Shown: positions 46,002 through 58,351, counted from the stretch's first letter. The stretch is DNA of 64,000 nucleotides from Natranaerovirga hydrolytica (GCF_004339095.1 NZ_SMGQ01000011.1:667575-731574), one strand, 5' to 3'. Numbers and translations are program-made. The notes: generated by a model from the letters alone, not told the origin.

Positions 46002-46096
46002 GCTAAGATTATCCTATAAATATAACTTCTATTTGTGATTAATATTCTTAATCCATATGATAATTGAAACTATAGAAAGAGATGGAGTGATTATAG

Positions 46097-48025
46097 ATGA
46101 AAAACCATAATTTTATTAAAGTTGGAGCTGCTTCTCCAAAGGTAAAAGTTGGAGATGTTTTATATAATGAGCAAGCCATCATTCAAAGCATTGACAATGC
46201 ATTAGATAACCATGTGAGTATTTTAACCTTTCCAGAATTATGTGTAACAGGGTATACTTGTGGTGATTTGTTTTTTCAAAGTGCGTTATTAGAGGAAGCG
46301 ATCCATTCTATTGAACGCATTCGATTAAAAACCAAAGATTTACCTATCTTTTTTGTTATTGGCGCACCTATAGAAGTGAAAGGACAATTGTTTAATTGTT
46401 CTATTGGCTTATGTGAAGGAAAAGTCTTAGGCATTGTACCTAAGACGTATTTACCAAATTACAGCGAGTTTTATGAAAACCGCTGGTTTACCTCATCTAA
46501 AGAAATTGATTTTGAAGAAATTGAGTTAAATGGTGAAAGGATTCCATTTGGAACGGATATTTTATTTGCACATCAACACATTAAAAACTGTAAGATTGGC
46601 ATTGATATCTGCGAAGATTTATGGGCGCCTGTTCCACCCAGTACTTTTGCAACCTTATCAGGTGCCACCATTATACTAAACAATTCTGCTAGCAATGACA
46701 TTGTTGGTAAAAGCCATTATAGAAAGCAATTAATTGAGCAACAAAGTGCAAGAACCATTGGTGCTTATGTTTTTTCTTCTTGTGGCTATGGAGAGTCAAC
46801 AACGGATGTTGTATTTGGAGGACATTGTTTGATTTATGAAAATGGTAAATTATTAAGTGAAAATAATCGTTTTTCATTAGAGGAAAGCTTAATTTACTCA
46901 GATATTGACCTAGAATTGCTTACAAATGATAGAATGAAACGCAATACCTTTTATGACCGTTCACTCAACAAACCTTATAGAGCCATTTTATTTGATTGTA
47001 GGGTTAAGCACACCCTTTTAAATCGACCTGTTAATCCTTATCCTTTTGTACCACAGAACCAAGATGTTAGACAAGAACATTGTGAAGAAATTTTTTCAAT
47101 TCAAACTGTAGGGCTTGCTAAGAGGATAGAACATATTGGGTGTAAAAAAGTTGTTGTAGGTATTTCAGGAGGCTTAGATTCTACTTTAGCTTTATTGGTC
47201 TGTGTTAAAACTTTTGATCAACTGGGAAAAGACCGAAAAGACATTATTGGTATTACAATGCCTGGATTTGGCACCACAGGCAGAACATATAACAACGCAT
47301 TATCTCTTATGAATGAACTTGGCGTTACCATTAAAGAGATTCCTATTAAAGCACTTAGTTTACAACAATTTAAAGACATTGGACATGACCCGAATATCTT
47401 AGATGTCACCTATGAAAATGTTCAAGCTAGAGGACGAACTCAATTTTTAATGAATATTGCTAATAAAGAAAATGGTATTGTTGTGGGTACTGGTGATTTA
47501 TCCGAATTGGCTTTAGGATGGGCCACTTATAATGGGGATCATATGTCTATGTATGGTGTTAATGGTAGCATTCCAAAAACACTCATTCGATACTTAATTG
47601 ATTGGGTGGCCGCTACACAATTAAAAGAAAAAGCAAAGGAAGTCCTGTTAGATATTTTAGACACGCCTGTCAGTCCAGAACTCCTTCCACCAAGTGAATC
47701 AGGAGAAATTGAACAAAAAACCGAAGAAGTGGTTGGCCCCTATGAATTACATGATTTCTTTTTGTACAATATGATTCGTTACGGCTTCTCGCCTTCTAAA
47801 ATCTTATATCTAGGCGAAATTGCTTTTAAAGACCTTTATGATCAATCAACGATACTAAAATGGCTTAAAAAATTCTATTATAGATTCTTTTCACAACAAT
47901 TCAAACGTTCTTGTCTACCAGACGGACCAAAAGTAGGTTCTATATGCCTATCACCTCGGGGCGATTGGCGTATGCCAAGTGATGCAATTGTTAAGGTGTG
48001 GATTGATGAGCTAGAGTCTATTTAA
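46097..48025 (+). CDS. nadE: Glutamine-dependent NAD+ synthase
   Basis: 642 residues: an N-terminal nitrilase-type glutaminase (1-300) with the triad Glu47 (TFPELC), Lys116 (VPKTYLP) and Cys172 (GIDICEDLW), and a C-terminal NAD synthetase domain with P-loop SGGLDS at 357-362 and GTGDLSELALGW. It amidates nicotinic acid adenine dinucleotide to NAD using ammonia channelled from glutamine. It is a single-gene unit on plus; the size is that of the long, glutamine-using form. Confidence 0.97.
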   Translation: MKNHNFIKVGAASPKVKVGDVLYNEQAIIQSIDNALDNHVSILTFPELCVTGYTCGDLFFQSALLEEAIHSIERIRLKTKDLPIFFVIGAPIEVKGQLFNCSIGLCEGKVLGIVPKTYLPNYSEFYENRWFTSSKEIDFEEIELNGERIPFGTDILFAHQHIKNCKIGIDICEDLWAPVPPSTFATLSGATIILNNSASNDIVGKSHYRKQLIEQQSARTIGAYVFSSCGYGESTTDVVFGGHCLIYENGKLLSENNRFSLEESLIYSDIDLELLTNDRMKRNTFYDRSLNKPYRAILFDCRVKHTLLNRPVNPYPFVPQNQDVRQEHCEEIFSIQTVGLAKRIEHIGCKKVVVGISGGLDSTLALLVCVKTFDQLGKDRKDIIGITMPGFGTTGRTYNNALSLMNELGVTIKEIPIKALSLQQFKDIGHDPNILDVTYENVQARGRTQFLMNIANKENGIVVGTGDLSELALGWATYNGDHMSMYGVNGSIPKTLIRYLIDWVAATQLKEKAKEVLLDILDTPVSPELLPPSESGEIEQKTEEVVGPYELHDFFLYNMIRYGFSPSKILYLGEIAFKDLYDQSTILKWLKKFYYRFFSQQFKRSCLPDGPKVGSICLSPRGDWRMPSDAIVKVWIDELESI

Positions 48026-48041
48026 TAATATTTCACACAAA

Positions 48042-48069
48042 AAGAGTATCGTGATATCACGGTACTCTT
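48042..48069. terminator. Bidirectional terminator between nadE and the YdcZ gene
   Basis: AAGAGTATCGTGAT pairs with ATCACGGTACTCTT, a 14-bp palindromic stem with one G-T, between two convergent genes; it touches the minus-strand stop codon. Confidence 0.72.
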
Positions 48070-48505
48070 AACTTACTCGATCCCATTTAAAAACAATAAT
48101 ACCGATGACCATTAATGCAAATCCAATCAGTTTCACCCATTCAAATCCAACTTTCTCTACTGAAAACAAACCCAATACCTCTATTAAATAAGCAACAGAA
48201 ACCTGTGCAATTAATATGAGCATAATGGCAAAACATGGGCCTAAATCCGATATACTTCTTATAACTGTATACACGATAAAAGCACCAAACACCCCACCTA
48301 ATAGATACAGTTTGTTATCTACTTCAAAGATTTTTCCCATATGATCTCTACCCGTTAATAACCAAAAAAACAAACAAACCAGTAACCCTGTAAATTGCAC
48401 CCAGCTATTAGATACCCATATATTGGATACTTTGGTCACATTGGTATTAAAAACTCCTTGTATACTCATTAATACACCAGAAATAATGGCAAGAATTATT
48501 CCCAT
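48068..48505 (-). CDS. DMT-superfamily transporter, YdcZ (DUF606) family
   Basis: 145 residues with about five hydrophobic helices and little else: starts MGIILAIISGVLMSIQGVFN, a family hallmark, then LLVCLFFWLLTGRD, YLLGGVFGAFIVYTVIRSI, GPCFAIMLILIAQVSVAYLI and IGFALMVIGIIVFKW. It is a half-size relative of EamA transporters, which work as dimers. Substrate unknown. Lone gene between nadE and nagZ; its ribosome site is GGAG. Confidence 0.87.
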   Translation of the reverse strand: MGIILAIISGVLMSIQGVFNTNVTKVSNIWVSNSWVQFTGLLVCLFFWLLTGRDHMGKIFEVDNKLYLLGGVFGAFIVYTVIRSISDLGPCFAIMLILIAQVSVAYLIEVLGLFSVEKVGFEWVKLIGFALMVIGIIVFKWDRVS

Positions 48506-48619
48506 ACTATCATCAACTCCATCTATCTATTTACAAATGATTACCTTAAAAGAATACATTTATTAATAGTATCTGTTATAAAGATGATAATATACCTTGC
48601 TTAATTGATTTACTTTTCC

Positions 48620-49930
48620 TTATTCTTGAATTTCGCTTAAAATATTTTCAATAATTTCTTGATGTTTTTTTTGACCCAGTACATCCATAGGATTTGTAGC
48701 CGGCATTTCTGTATTCAATAAATCCAATTCTTTTTTTACGGTCAATATCCTCTTAACCGATTCATCGATTCTTTCTTCTGTAATGACGCCATTTTCTACG
48801 GCTTGTAAAAGCCCTTCATATCCTTCTTCAAAGGGAATAGGCATTAATAAAATATCACATCCAGCCTCAACAGCTTTTACACTTGCCTCTCCCATTGTAT
48901 AATGATCACTTATAGCCTTCATATTTAACGCATCTGTAATAATTAAACCATCAAATCCCAACTCATCTCTTAAATGATTGGTTAAAAGTTCTTTTGACAT
49001 AGTCGCTGGCAAATCGTCTTCTATAACATTAGGAAGGGTAATATGCGCCGTCATAATACCATAGACACCTGCTTCTATTCCCGATTCAAAGGGATGCCAT
49101 TCAATCTTTCTTAATCGTTCTAAATTATGATTAACGTAGGTTCTTTCTAAATGGGTATCCGTTGCTGTGTCCCCATGTCCTGGGAAATGTTTTAAAACAC
49201 CTGCAACACCTTCTTTTTGCATGCCTTTTACCAATTCAGATACCATATTGCCTACTAATTGCTCATCTGAACCAAATGCTCTTACACCAATAACTGGATT
49301 ATTAGGATTGGTATTTACATCTGCCACAGGTGCAAAATTCATATTAAATCCTAATGCTTTTAATTCTTTGCCTAATATTTCTCCTACTTGATAGGCATGA
49401 TTTGAATTTTGGGTCTGCCCAATCACCTCCATATTAGGTAATTGAGTTGCATTCATATTCTCATTGTTACCTATTCGACTGACTCTACCTCCCTCTTCAT
49501 CTACTGAAACAAATAAGGGAATTGTTGATGCATGTTGCAAATCATTTATGAGTTTATGGGTTTGATTCACCTCTAAAATATTGCTATTAAAAAATATAAC
49601 ACCACCAATTGGATACTGAGTTAAAAAGGCTTCTACTTTTTCATTGCTTTCTACTATATCAACGCCTTCATTCAGTGAACCTAATTCCAACACAAACAAT
49701 TGAGCCACTTTTTCTTCTAAGGTCATTTGATTTAAAGTTTCTTGTACAAAATCAGTGTATGCTTCATCTTCTTCCAGATCTTTATCTTCTGAATCACTTT
49801 CTTTTTCTGAATATATGTTTTCGTTTTTTTTAGGGTCCTCTACATTGGGATGCTCTTCGTATTCATTAACATGCAAACAACTTGTAAGAACCATCGCCAT
49901 AATGATTATGATTATTTTTTTTAATTTCAT
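48620..49930 (-). CDS. nagZ: Lipoprotein beta-N-acetylhexosaminidase (GH3, NagZ-like)
   Basis: 436 residues: lipoprotein signal (KKIIIIIMAMVLTSC), an acidic linker and a single GH3 barrel with FVSVDEEGGRVSRI, GVAGVLKHFPGHGDTATDTH (acid/base His-Asp dyad of NagZ) and LIITDALNMKAISDHY carrying the nucleophile Asp. It removes N-acetylglucosamine from cell wall fragments outside the membrane, as in Bacillus. The C-terminal domain of the long Bacillus form is missing. Confidence 0.92.
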   Translation of the reverse strand: MKLKKIIIIIMAMVLTSCLHVNEYEEHPNVEDPKKNENIYSEKESDSEDKDLEEDEAYTDFVQETLNQMTLEEKVAQLFVLELGSLNEGVDIVESNEKVEAFLTQYPIGGVIFFNSNILEVNQTHKLINDLQHASTIPLFVSVDEEGGRVSRIGNNENMNATQLPNMEVIGQTQNSNHAYQVGEILGKELKALGFNMNFAPVADVNTNPNNPVIGVRAFGSDEQLVGNMVSELVKGMQKEGVAGVLKHFPGHGDTATDTHLERTYVNHNLERLRKIEWHPFESGIEAGVYGIMTAHITLPNVIEDDLPATMSKELLTNHLRDELGFDGLIITDALNMKAISDHYTMGEASVKAVEAGCDILLMPIPFEEGYEGLLQAVENGVITEERIDESVKRILTVKKELDLLNTEMPATNPMDVLGQKKHQEIIENILSEIQE

Positions 49931-50033
49931 TTGATACCATCCTTAATCCTTATATTAGAGTTATTCTTTATAGTTTATATATACGCTCCCTATGATATAC
50001 TTATTTTATAAAAGAATCAACTTTAATGACACA

Positions 50034-50068
50034 AAAAAATCAACAAGCTTTTTGCTTGCTGATTTTTT
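50034..50068 (-). terminator. Terminator of the chemoreceptor gene
   Basis: AAAAAATCA-A-CAAGC pairs with GCTTG-C-TGATTTTTT; it begins 5 nt past the stop and ends in T residues. Confidence 0.85.
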
Positions 50069-50072
50069 AGGA

Positions 50073-51776
50073 TTATATTTTAAATTGAGATACCAGAGTG
50101 TTAAGTTTATCGGATAACTGATCTAAGATTTTTGAGTTGTCTGTAATGGTGTCGATTGACATATTTTGTTGTTCGATTGATGCTGCTGTTTCTTCTATTC
50201 CAGCAGAATTTTCTTGAGAAATAGCTGATATTTCTTGACCATATTTGCTAATTTGACCGCTATGTTGAGTAATCTCATCTAAGCTTTTATTAATGTTTTC
50301 TATTTTTTCATTCATATCGATCACTTCTCTATTAATGGTTTGGAATGTATCTCCTGTAGATTGAATTTGCTTAGTCCCTTCATCAACTTCTTCATATCCA
50401 TACTCAAGTGAGCGCGTCATATTTTTCGAAGAATTTTGGATATCCTCAACAATAATCGTTATTTGTCCAAGGGATTGACCAACCATTTCAGCTAACTTTC
50501 TAATTTCTTCTGATACAACAGCAAACCCTCGTCCTGCTTCTCCTGCCCTAGCTGCTTCAATAGCAGCATTAAGTGCTAATAAATTGGTTTGCTCTGCTAT
50601 ATCATTAATAACAGATACTAACTTTGATATATCATCTGTTTTTTTCTCTAAATCTTTTATGCTGCTTACAGATTCTTTGACAATTGTATTCACACTATTA
50701 ATTTTATTAATGGATTGACCCATTTGTTCATTTCCAACGTTAGTCACATCAATAATGGTCTTAGAAGATTGGTTCAAAACTTCTACGTTACTATTGGTCT
50801 CTTGAATCAAATCATCTAAAGTACGAATAGATTTTGCTATATTTATTGAGAAATCAGCTTGTTCTTGTGCACCTGCCGCCATTTCTTCCATTGTTGCAGC
50901 AATTTGCTCAGCACCTTCTCTTATGGTATAAGAAACCTTTGTTAGTGACCCACTTTGAACATTGACTTCGTCTGATGCACCTGATATTTCTCTTATAATG
51001 TCTTGCAAATTATTCACCATATAATTAATGGCTTTAGCCAATTGCCCTACTTCGTCATTTCCTTTATAGTCTACTTGCTTTGCAAGGAGGTCTTTCTCAG
51101 ATACACAATTGCTTAATGTAACAACCTTCTTAAGTTGTTTGGTAATGCTTTTACTAATTAAAACAATAATGATGACACCTAATACAAGAGAAATCACTGT
51201 TGAAAAAATAAGAACTTGAATAACATTTCCAATGCTAACTTTTGCAGATGCCATTTCTTTGTTTCTCTCATTTTCAAGGGTTTCTATCATCTCATCTAGG
51301 TATACAAAAGTTGTTACGCCTAAATTAGAAATTCGCCTTCTCAAAACAATAGCTTCTCCGTTATTTCCTCTTTCTAATAATGGAATAATTTCATCTAAAA
51401 AGATCTCTTCAATACTATTAATATTTCTTATTACCATTGAATATTGTTGTGCCAAGTCATATTGTTCAGCCAGTACTTCTAAGTCTAACAATATTTCTTC
51501 TAACTCCTCACTTAACAAATGAAATTGGTCTAAAAAAGATCTTTCTCTAAAATGAATAAAGTCTGAAATCAGAATATCTTTCTCTTTAATCATGTTTTCT
51601 ACTTGTATAACACTTAAAGCATCTTCAGAAGTTTGTTCCAGTGCATTAATATTATCATCAATATTCATGAGCTGGTTGCCAACAAATACAATTGATAAAA
51701 CAAACAATAGTATGGTTACACCTAAGGCAATACCATACTTAAATCCTATGTTAATATTCCTCCACCGTAATCTCAT
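50073..51776 (-). CDS. Methyl-accepting chemotaxis protein with four-helix-bundle sensor
   Basis: About 567 residues: TM1 ([20 protein letters not shown]), a helical extracellular sensor of about 150 residues like 4HB_MCP, TM2 ([20 protein letters not shown]), HAMP, and a cytoplasmic signalling hairpin with [20 protein letters not shown] and [13 protein letters not shown]. It relays an unknown signal to CheA/CheW. ATG 51776 is chosen since AGGAGG lies 7 nt upstream; the longer frame to 51863 has no site. No CheA or CheW is in the window. Confidence 0.93.
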   Translation of the reverse strand: MRLRWRNINIGFKYGIALGVTILLFVLSIVFVGNQLMNIDDNINALEQTSEDALSVIQVENMIKEKDILISDFIHFRERSFLDQFHLLSEELEEILLDLEVLAEQYDLAQQYSMVIRNINSIEEIFLDEIIPLLERGNNGEAIVLRRRISNLGVTTFVYLDEMIETLENERNKEMASAKVSIGNVIQVLIFSTVISLVLGVIIIVLISKSITKQLKKVVTLSNCVSEKDLLAKQVDYKGNDEVGQLAKAINYMVNNLQDIIREISGASDEVNVQSGSLTKVSYTIREGAEQIAATMEEMAAGAQEQADFSINIAKSIRTLDDLIQETNSNVEVLNQSSKTIIDVTNVGNEQMGQSINKINSVNTIVKESVSSIKDLEKKTDDISKLVSVINDIAEQTNLLALNAAIEAARAGEAGRGFAVVSEEIRKLAEMVGQSLGQITIIVEDIQNSSKNMTRSLEYGYEEVDEGTKQIQSTGDTFQTINREVIDMNEKIENINKSLDEITQHSGQISKYGQEISAISQENSAGIEETAASIEQQNMSIDTITDNSKILDQLSDKLNTLVSQFKI

Positions 51777-51908
51777 TCCCATTCCTCCTATGTAATTGAT
51801 TGAAATAGTGTTCCATACAATATAAAGTAATAATATATGGTGACACTTTTCTTTTGAAGTCACATACCTGTCTTACATTTTTCTAACTTGTATACATTCC
51901 TCTTCTTC

Positions 51909-51937
51909 ATTTTATAACTTTATCTTTCATCCGTCAA
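51909..51937 (-). promoter_or_regulatory. SigA promoter of the chemoreceptor gene
   Basis: TTGACG (51932-51937), 17 nt, TAAAAT (51909-51914); the mRNA leader would be about 125 nt. Confidence 0.7.
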
Positions 51938-51972
51938 TGCAAATGCTATAATTCGCCAAAAAACGCAAAACA

Positions 51973-52011
51973 ATAACCCGAATAATAGTATTATCATATC
52001 ATCCGGGCTAT
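51973..52011 (-). terminator. Terminator after carB
   Basis: ATAGCCCG pairs with CGGGTTAT (one G-U), enclosing an AT-rich loop with further pairing. It starts 8 nt past the carB stop, with TTATTGTTTTG behind it. Confidence 0.65.
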
Positions 52012-52018
52012 CATTTTT

Positions 52019-55000
52019 TTATTTGTATTCCTTCATTTGTTTATAAGTTAATTTTTCTTTCTTATTATAGGTATCTAAGGCTTCCATATAGGCTTTTAAT
52101 GTATCCAAACACGTATAGCAATCAATATTGTATTGGGTGGCTATATCTCTAATTTGAAAACCTCTTCTAGTGATGTCTTTTCCAAGGGTTGGTAAATTTA
52201 CAACAAAGGCCATATCTTCAGTTCTTAACCTTTTTTCTATCCCTTCTATATCCTCTTTTTCAACTTTTTGAGTATCCATGCCATTTTCTTTTAACCATTG
52301 ATGGGTACCATCTGTTGCCATTAATTCAAAATCGTAAGCATTTAATTTTTGTATAACAGACAATGCTTCTTCTTTGCTTCTATCAGCTATAGATAAGAGG
52401 ACTTTGCCATCATTTCTAAAAGTATAACCTGCACCTAAAAATGATTTTAATAATGCTTTACTATAATCACTATCAATGCCTAACACTTCACCTGTTGATT
52501 TCATCTCTGGCATTAATGCCACATCTACATTTTTAAGCTTTAAGTTAGAAAACACTGGCATTTTCACAGCAACAAGGTTAGATGTTTTGTATAATCCAAC
52601 ACCATATGATAAATCTTTTAGGCTTTCTCCAAGAATAACTCTCATGGCTAACTCTACCATTGGCACACCAGTTACTTTACTTAATATAGGCACAGTTCTT
52701 GATGCTCTCGGATTCACTTCAATAACATAAACCTCTTCATCTTTAACCACATATTGTATGTTCATGAGTCCAATAACTTGTAATGCCTTAGCCAATTTCT
52801 CAGTATAAAAAATAATTTTATCAATAACTTGTTGAGATAAATTCTGTGGTGGGTATATACACGCACTGTCACCTGAATGGACACCTGTACGCTCAATATG
52901 TTCCATAATACCTGGAATCAAAATATCATCTCTATCTGCAATAGCATCCACTTCTACTTCTGTACCTTCTACATATCCATCAATTAATATAGGTTGATCA
53001 TGGTCTATTGTCACTGCTTCTTCTACATAACTGATTAATTCAGCATCACTATAAACCACTTGCATGGCTCTACCACCAATAACATATGATGGTCTAACCA
53101 ATACAGGATAGCCAATGACTTTTGCTTTTTCTAAAGCTTGTTCTTTAGAAAAAACTGCATAGCCTTCTGGTTGTGGAATATTTAATTCCGTTAGTAACCT
53201 TTCAAATCTTTTTCGATCTTCTGCAGCATCAATAGAATCAACTGATGTTCCTAAGATTTGCACACCTCTTTTAACCAATTTGGGTGCCAGATTAATGGCT
53301 GTTTGACCACCAAATTGTACAATAACCCCTTTAGGCATTTCTTTACGAATCACATTATAAACATCTTCAATGAATAAAGGTTCAAAGTATAATTTATCTG
53401 AAGTGTCAAAGTCGGTACTAACTGTTTCAGGATTATTATTTATAATAATGGATTCACAATTTAATTTTTTAATGGCCTCTACAGCATGAACAGAACAATA
53501 GTCAAATTCAATACCTTGACCAATCCTAATTGGGCCTGAACCAATAACAATGATTTTTTCTTTTTTACTGATTTCATTCTCGTCTTCTGTTTCATAAGTG
53601 GAATAATAATACGGTGTACTTGCTTCAAATTCTGCCGCACAAGTATCTACCATTTTATATACTGGATAAATATTATGAGCCCTTCTAATAGAGTCCATAA
53701 CACGCATATCTTTTTGTGTCAAACGTTCAATTTCAAAATCTGTAAAGCCTAGTGATTCTGCTTCTTTTAATAATTCAGCATTTAATTCATTATTTTTTAG
53801 TTTGTCTTCTACGTGAATGATATTTTGAATCTTATATAAAAACCATTTATCGATTTTTGTAATGTCATTAATTTCTTCCACTGTCACTTCTTTTCTTAAA
53901 GCTTCTGCTACAACAAAAAGGGTATCATCTCTAAAGGTAGCCAGTTTAGACTTTAATTCATCTTTTGATAAAGGCTCTAGAGATTTCAAATGCAATCCTG
54001 TTTCACTGCCTTCTAAGGAAATAACCGCTTTTAATAACGCACTTTCAAAATATCTATCAATTGCCATAACTTCACCAGTGGCTTTCATTTGTGTGCCTAA
54101 CTCACGATCTGCATATCCAAATTTATCAAATGGCCATTTTGGAATTTTTACAACAATATAGTCTAATGTTGGTTCAAAGGATGCCATTGTTTTTTTCGTT
54201 ACTGCATTAGGGATTTCATGCAAATGCAATCCGATGGCTATTTTAGCAGCTACTTTTGCAATTGGATAACCAGCTGCTTTTGAAGCCAATGCAGAGGAAC
54301 GGCTAACCCTTGGATTAACTTCTATAACAATGTATTCTCGACTCACTGGATTTAATGCAAATTGCACATTACATCCACCTTCTATTTTTAAGGAACGAAT
54401 AATTTTTATAGAAGATTCTCTAAGCATATGGTATTCATTGTCCGTTAGAGTTTGAGACGGTGCCACTACCATACTGTCTCCTGTATGTACGCCTACAGGG
54501 TCAATATTTTCCATATTACATATGATAATACATGTGTCATTGCCATCTCTCATCACTTCATACTCAATTTCTTTCCATCCTGCAACACTTTGTTCTAATA
54601 ATACTTGATTGATTCGACTGTATTTTAAGCCTTTTTCTAAAAAGCTTTTTAATTGTTCTTGATTATCGGCTATACCTCCACCTGTTCCACCTAATGTATA
54701 GGCTGGTCTTACAATAATGGGATAACCAATTTCCTCAGCAAATTCAATGCCTTCTTCCATAGACGTAATAATTTTACTGCTGGGTATAGGTTCTTCAATA
54801 TCTATCATTAACTGTCTAAACAAAGAACGATCTTCAGCCTTTTGTATGGCTTCTAAATTGGTTCCTAGTATTTTAACATTGTATTTGTCTAATATACCTG
54901 CTTCATTTAATTCCACGGTAAGATTCAGTCCTGTCTGACCACCTAGTGTTCCTAGAAGCCCGTCAGGTCTTTCTCTATCTATAATATATGCTAGAGATTC

Positions 55001-55213
55001 TACATTAAGGGGTTGAATGTATACAGCATCTGCTATGGTCTCATCTGTCATAATGGTTGCTGGGTTACTATTAACCAATACAACTTCAATACCTGCTTCT
55101 CTTATGGATTTACATGCTTGTGTTCCTGCATAATCAAATTCTGCTGCTTGCCCGATTACAATGGGTCCAGAACCAATAACAATAACTTTTTTGATGGATT
55201 GATCTACTGGCAT
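52019..55213 (-). CDS. carB: Carbamoyl-phosphate synthase large subunit
   Basis: 1064 residues in two homologous halves: each has a pre-ATP-grasp ([37 protein letters not shown]) and an ATP-grasp domain ([28 protein letters not shown]), then an oligomerisation domain and a C-terminal MGS-like regulatory domain. It makes carbamoyl phosphate from bicarbonate, ammonia and two ATP. It overlaps carA by 10 nt and ends an arginine operon, so it likely supplies arginine rather than pyrimidines. Confidence 0.98.
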   Translation of the reverse strand: MPVDQSIKKVIVIGSGPIVIGQAAEFDYAGTQACKSIREAGIEVVLVNSNPATIMTDETIADAVYIQPLNVESLAYIIDRERPDGLLGTLGGQTGLNLTVELNEAGILDKYNVKILGTNLEAIQKAEDRSLFRQLMIDIEEPIPSSKIITSMEEGIEFAEEIGYPIIVRPAYTLGGTGGGIADNQEQLKSFLEKGLKYSRINQVLLEQSVAGWKEIEYEVMRDGNDTCIIICNMENIDPVGVHTGDSMVVAPSQTLTDNEYHMLRESSIKIIRSLKIEGGCNVQFALNPVSREYIVIEVNPRVSRSSALASKAAGYPIAKVAAKIAIGLHLHEIPNAVTKKTMASFEPTLDYIVVKIPKWPFDKFGYADRELGTQMKATGEVMAIDRYFESALLKAVISLEGSETGLHLKSLEPLSKDELKSKLATFRDDTLFVVAEALRKEVTVEEINDITKIDKWFLYKIQNIIHVEDKLKNNELNAELLKEAESLGFTDFEIERLTQKDMRVMDSIRRAHNIYPVYKMVDTCAAEFEASTPYYYSTYETEDENEISKKEKIIVIGSGPIRIGQGIEFDYCSVHAVEAIKKLNCESIIINNNPETVSTDFDTSDKLYFEPLFIEDVYNVIRKEMPKGVIVQFGGQTAINLAPKLVKRGVQILGTSVDSIDAAEDRKRFERLLTELNIPQPEGYAVFSKEQALEKAKVIGYPVLVRPSYVIGGRAMQVVYSDAELISYVEEAVTIDHDQPILIDGYVEGTEVEVDAIADRDDILIPGIMEHIERTGVHSGDSACIYPPQNLSQQVIDKIIFYTEKLAKALQVIGLMNIQYVVKDEEVYVIEVNPRASRTVPILSKVTGVPMVELAMRVILGESLKDLSYGVGLYKTSNLVAVKMPVFSNLKLKNVDVALMPEMKSTGEVLGIDSDYSKALLKSFLGAGYTFRNDGKVLLSIADRSKEEALSVIQKLNAYDFELMATDGTHQWLKENGMDTQKVEKEDIEGIEKRLRTEDMAFVVNLPTLGKDITRRGFQIRDIATQYNIDCYTCLDTLKAYMEALDTYNKKEKLTYKQMKEYK

Positions 55214-56277
55214 GAAGAAACACCTCCTACTTCTTTAATCCAAGTATCTAAAATAATTTGAGCATCATATGGACCCGGTCCTTCTTCTGGATGGAACTGT
55301 ACAGAGTCTATATCGTATTTTTTTGATGCAATACCTTCTATGGTGCCATCATTAACATTTTTAAATGTAATTTGCATATCTTGTGTAACGGAAGATTCGA
55401 TTACTGCATACCCATGGTTTTGACTGGTTATAAACACTTTGTTTGTTGGCAAATGCAATACTGGATGATTGCCACCTCTATGTCCAAATTTCATTTTATA
55501 AGTATCCGCACCTAATGCCAATGCTAAAACTTGATGACCTAAACAGATGCCTCTAATAGGCATTTTTCCTACAAAATACTTTGCTGTATCAATGGTTTTT
55601 GTAAGCTCCTTAGGATCTCCTGGTCCATTAGATAAAAATAACATATCAAGATTTTTGTCTTCAATTGTTTGTGTGTCTATATCCCAAGGAAAAATGTGTA
55701 TATCTGCATCATAATTTTTAATGATATTTAATATACTATTTTTCATTCCTAAATCAATAACACCAATTTTTGCACCACTGCCCTTAATATATTCATAATC
55801 ATTTCGTGATACATTTTTTACAATATCTTTTGGAAAAGAATAGTCTTCTAATGCTTCTTTATGAGCCTCTGTAATCTCATCAGGTGTCATGACACATTTC
55901 ATTACACCTAAATTTCTGATTTTTTTTGTTAACAATCTTGTATCTATATCATAAACACCCATAATATTATTTTCTTTTAAATACTCATCTATGGTTTTTA
56001 CTTGCTGCCAATGATTAGGATCCTTGGCATAATCTTTTACAACAAAAGCTTTCACTTGGATTTTATCCGATTCAAAATCTTCATTATTAATACCATAATT
56101 ACCGATTAGTGGGTACGTCATCACAACAATCTGACCAGAATAAGAAGGGTCTGTTAAAACTTCTTGATAACCTGTCATTCCTGTATTAAATACGATTTCA
56201 CCATATACAGTGCCTTCTTTTCCAAAGCTTTTGCCTTGTAAAAGGGTACCATCTTCTAAAAGTATATTAATTTTCAT
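55204..56277 (-). CDS. carA: Carbamoyl-phosphate synthase small subunit
   Basis: 357 residues: N-terminal CPSase_sm_chain domain ([35 protein letters not shown]) and a class I glutamine amidotransferase domain with Cys245 ([15 protein letters not shown]), His329 and Glu331 ([11 protein letters not shown]). It releases ammonia from glutamine for carB. It overlaps the argD stop by 11 nt. The start ATG has AAAGGAGG. Confidence 0.97.
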   Translation of the reverse strand: MKINILLEDGTLLQGKSFGKEGTVYGEIVFNTGMTGYQEVLTDPSYSGQIVVMTYPLIGNYGINNEDFESDKIQVKAFVVKDYAKDPNHWQQVKTIDEYLKENNIMGVYDIDTRLLTKKIRNLGVMKCVMTPDEITEAHKEALEDYSFPKDIVKNVSRNDYEYIKGSGAKIGVIDLGMKNSILNIIKNYDADIHIFPWDIDTQTIEDKNLDMLFLSNGPGDPKELTKTIDTAKYFVGKMPIRGICLGHQVLALALGADTYKMKFGHRGGNHPVLHLPTNKVFITSQNHGYAVIESSVTQDMQITFKNVNDGTIEGIASKKYDIDSVQFHPEEGPGPYDAQIILDTWIKEVGGVSSCQ

Positions 56278-57460
56278 CGCTAACCTCCTTTAAAACCCTT
56301 TTTAATATGTCAATCATTTCATCTATATGTTTTTCTTCAATAATCAATGGTGGAACAAATCTTACCACATTGCTACCAGCACTGGTCAGTAGCAATTGAT
56401 TGGCTAATGCTTTTTTAACGACTTCTTTTACTGGAAGACTGACAGCAATTCCTTGCATAAGCCCCAGGCCTCTTTGTTCCAGTACAAAGTCATACTGGGT
56501 AACCAATGCTTTTAATTGTTTTTCAAAGTATTCTCCTACTGTATTAATGTGGTCAAGAAATGCTCTTTTGCTTACTTTTTCTAATACCACTTTTGCAGCT
56601 GTTGTCACTAAGGGATTCCCCCCATAAGTCGTGGCATGATCTCCAGGTGTAAACACTTGACCCACAAACTCCTTGGCTACAATAGCACCAATAGGCACAC
56701 CTGCACCTAGACCTTTTGCAAGAGTCATTATATCTGGTTGAATACCATACTTTTGAAATGCAAATAATTCCCCTGTTCGACCAATACCCGTTTGAACTTC
56801 ATCGAAGATAAGAATGATATTGTGTGCCTCACATAATGCTTTGACCTGTTCAAGGTAGGTTTGTTCAAGTGGATTGATGCCACCTTCACCTTGAATCACC
56901 TCTAACATAATGGCGCACACATTATCGTCAATAGCATTTTTAATGGCTTCAATATGGTTTGCTTCAACATGTATGACTCCAGGTATCAAAGGCATAAACC
57001 CTTTATGATACTTGGTTTGACCAGTTGCTGCTAAAGACCCTAAGGTTCTGCCGTGAAAAGATTGTTTTAAACTAATGACTTTGTTACAATCTTCCCCTTT
57101 ATTAAGGAAACCATATTTTCTTGCTAATTTAATAGCACCTTCATTGGCTTCTGAACCACTGTTGCTAAAAAACACTCTATCTAAGCCACTTAGCTTTGTT
57201 AAAAGCTCCGCTGCTTCAATACATGGTTCATTGTAATAAAAATTAGAACAATGGGTATATTTGTCAATTTGATTTTTTAATGCCTCTTGCAAATCTTTGT
57301 CTTGATAACCTAATGCATTAACAGCTATACCTGCTGTAAAATCTAAGTATTGATTACCCTCTATATCGTATAAATAAACCCCATCTCCTGTTTCAAAAAC
57401 AACTGGAAAGGGTTGATAATTGCTCATCATTATTTTTTGACCTTTTTTTACTAAATCCAT
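56267..57460 (-). CDS. argD: Acetylornithine aminotransferase
   Basis: 397 residues, class III PLP aminotransferase: FSNSGSEANEGAIKLARKYG, the PLP-Asp in LIFDEVQTGIGRTGE, and the Schiff-base Lys in MTLAKGLGAGVPIGA. It transaminates N-acetylglutamate semialdehyde to N2-acetylornithine. Fourth gene of argCJBD-carAB, 13 nt after argB. GGAGG lies 8 nt before its ATG. Confidence 0.95.
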   Translation of the reverse strand: MDLVKKGQKIMMSNYQPFPVVFETGDGVYLYDIEGNQYLDFTAGIAVNALGYQDKDLQEALKNQIDKYTHCSNFYYNEPCIEAAELLTKLSGLDRVFFSNSGSEANEGAIKLARKYGFLNKGEDCNKVISLKQSFHGRTLGSLAATGQTKYHKGFMPLIPGVIHVEANHIEAIKNAIDDNVCAIMLEVIQGEGGINPLEQTYLEQVKALCEAHNIILIFDEVQTGIGRTGELFAFQKYGIQPDIMTLAKGLGAGVPIGAIVAKEFVGQVFTPGDHATTYGGNPLVTTAAKVVLEKVSKRAFLDHINTVGEYFEKQLKALVTQYDFVLEQRGLGLMQGIAVSLPVKEVVKKALANQLLLTSAGSNVVRFVPPLIIEEKHIDEMIDILKRVLKEVSDEN

Positions 57461-57473
57461 TCATCAAACCTCC

Positions 57474-58334
57474 TTATTTTACCATCATCGTTCCGATACC
57501 TTTTTCTGTGAATATCTCTAATAATAAACTATGATCCACTCTGCCATCTAAAATATGCACTTGAGTGACGTTGTTTTTAACAGAATTAATACAACATTTT
57601 ATTTTTGGAATCATCCCACCTGCGATGACACCGTCTTGAATTAATTCTTCTGCTTTATCTACTGAGATTTCAGAAATTAAAGACCTTTGGTCATAGGGAT
57701 CTAATAAGACTCCTTCTACATCTGTTAAAAAGACTAACTTCTCTGCGTTCATTGCTGATGCAATGGCCCCAGCAGCATCATCTGCATTGATATTGTAACT
57801 GTCTCCATTATCGTCTAATCCAATAGGCGCAACAATAGGTATAAAATCACTTTCTAACAATACATTTAATAATTCTGTATTGACTGTTTTAATATCACCG
57901 ACAAAGCCAATGTCTTTTCCATTAATGTATTTCTTATTCACTTTTATCGTGGCACCATCTTTACCGCTAATACCTACAGCCTTCATGCCTTGTTGGAACA
58001 TTAATTGCACCAAGCTTTTATTCACTTTTCCAGATAATATCATCTCTGCAATTTCCATTGTCTCTTCATCTGTTACACGAAAACCATCTATAAATTGACT
58101 TTGTTTATTCAGCTTACTCATCCAATAACTGATTTCTTTGCCGCCACCATGAACAATAATGGGTTTTAATCCTACCAACTTCATCAGCACAATATCTTTG
58201 ATCACACTTAATTTTAAGTCGTCATCTATCATCGCACTTCCACCGTATTTGATCACAACGGTTTTTCCTGCAAATCTTTGTATATAAGGTAAGGATTCGA
58301 TTAATGTCTTAGCTTTTGTTATATATTCTTCCAT
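57474..58334 (-). CDS. argB: Acetylglutamate kinase
   Basis: 286 residues, amino acid kinase fold: [60 protein letters not shown] and [18 protein letters not shown]. It phosphorylates N-acetylglutamate, the usual step of arginine feedback. An N-terminal helix ([20 protein letters not shown]) like that of arginine-sensitive hexameric enzymes is present, which suggests allosteric inhibition. AAGGAGG precedes the ATG. Confidence 0.96.
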   Translation of the reverse strand: MEEYITKAKTLIESLPYIQRFAGKTVVIKYGGSAMIDDDLKLSVIKDIVLMKLVGLKPIIVHGGGKEISYWMSKLNKQSQFIDGFRVTDEETMEIAEMILSGKVNKSLVQLMFQQGMKAVGISGKDGATIKVNKKYINGKDIGFVGDIKTVNTELLNVLLESDFIPIVAPIGLDDNGDSYNINADDAAGAIASAMNAEKLVFLTDVEGVLLDPYDQRSLISEISVDKAEELIQDGVIAGGMIPKIKCCINSVKNNVTQVHILDGRVDHSLLLEIFTEKGIGTMMVK

Positions 58335-58351
58335 TTTTTCCTCCTTAAAAT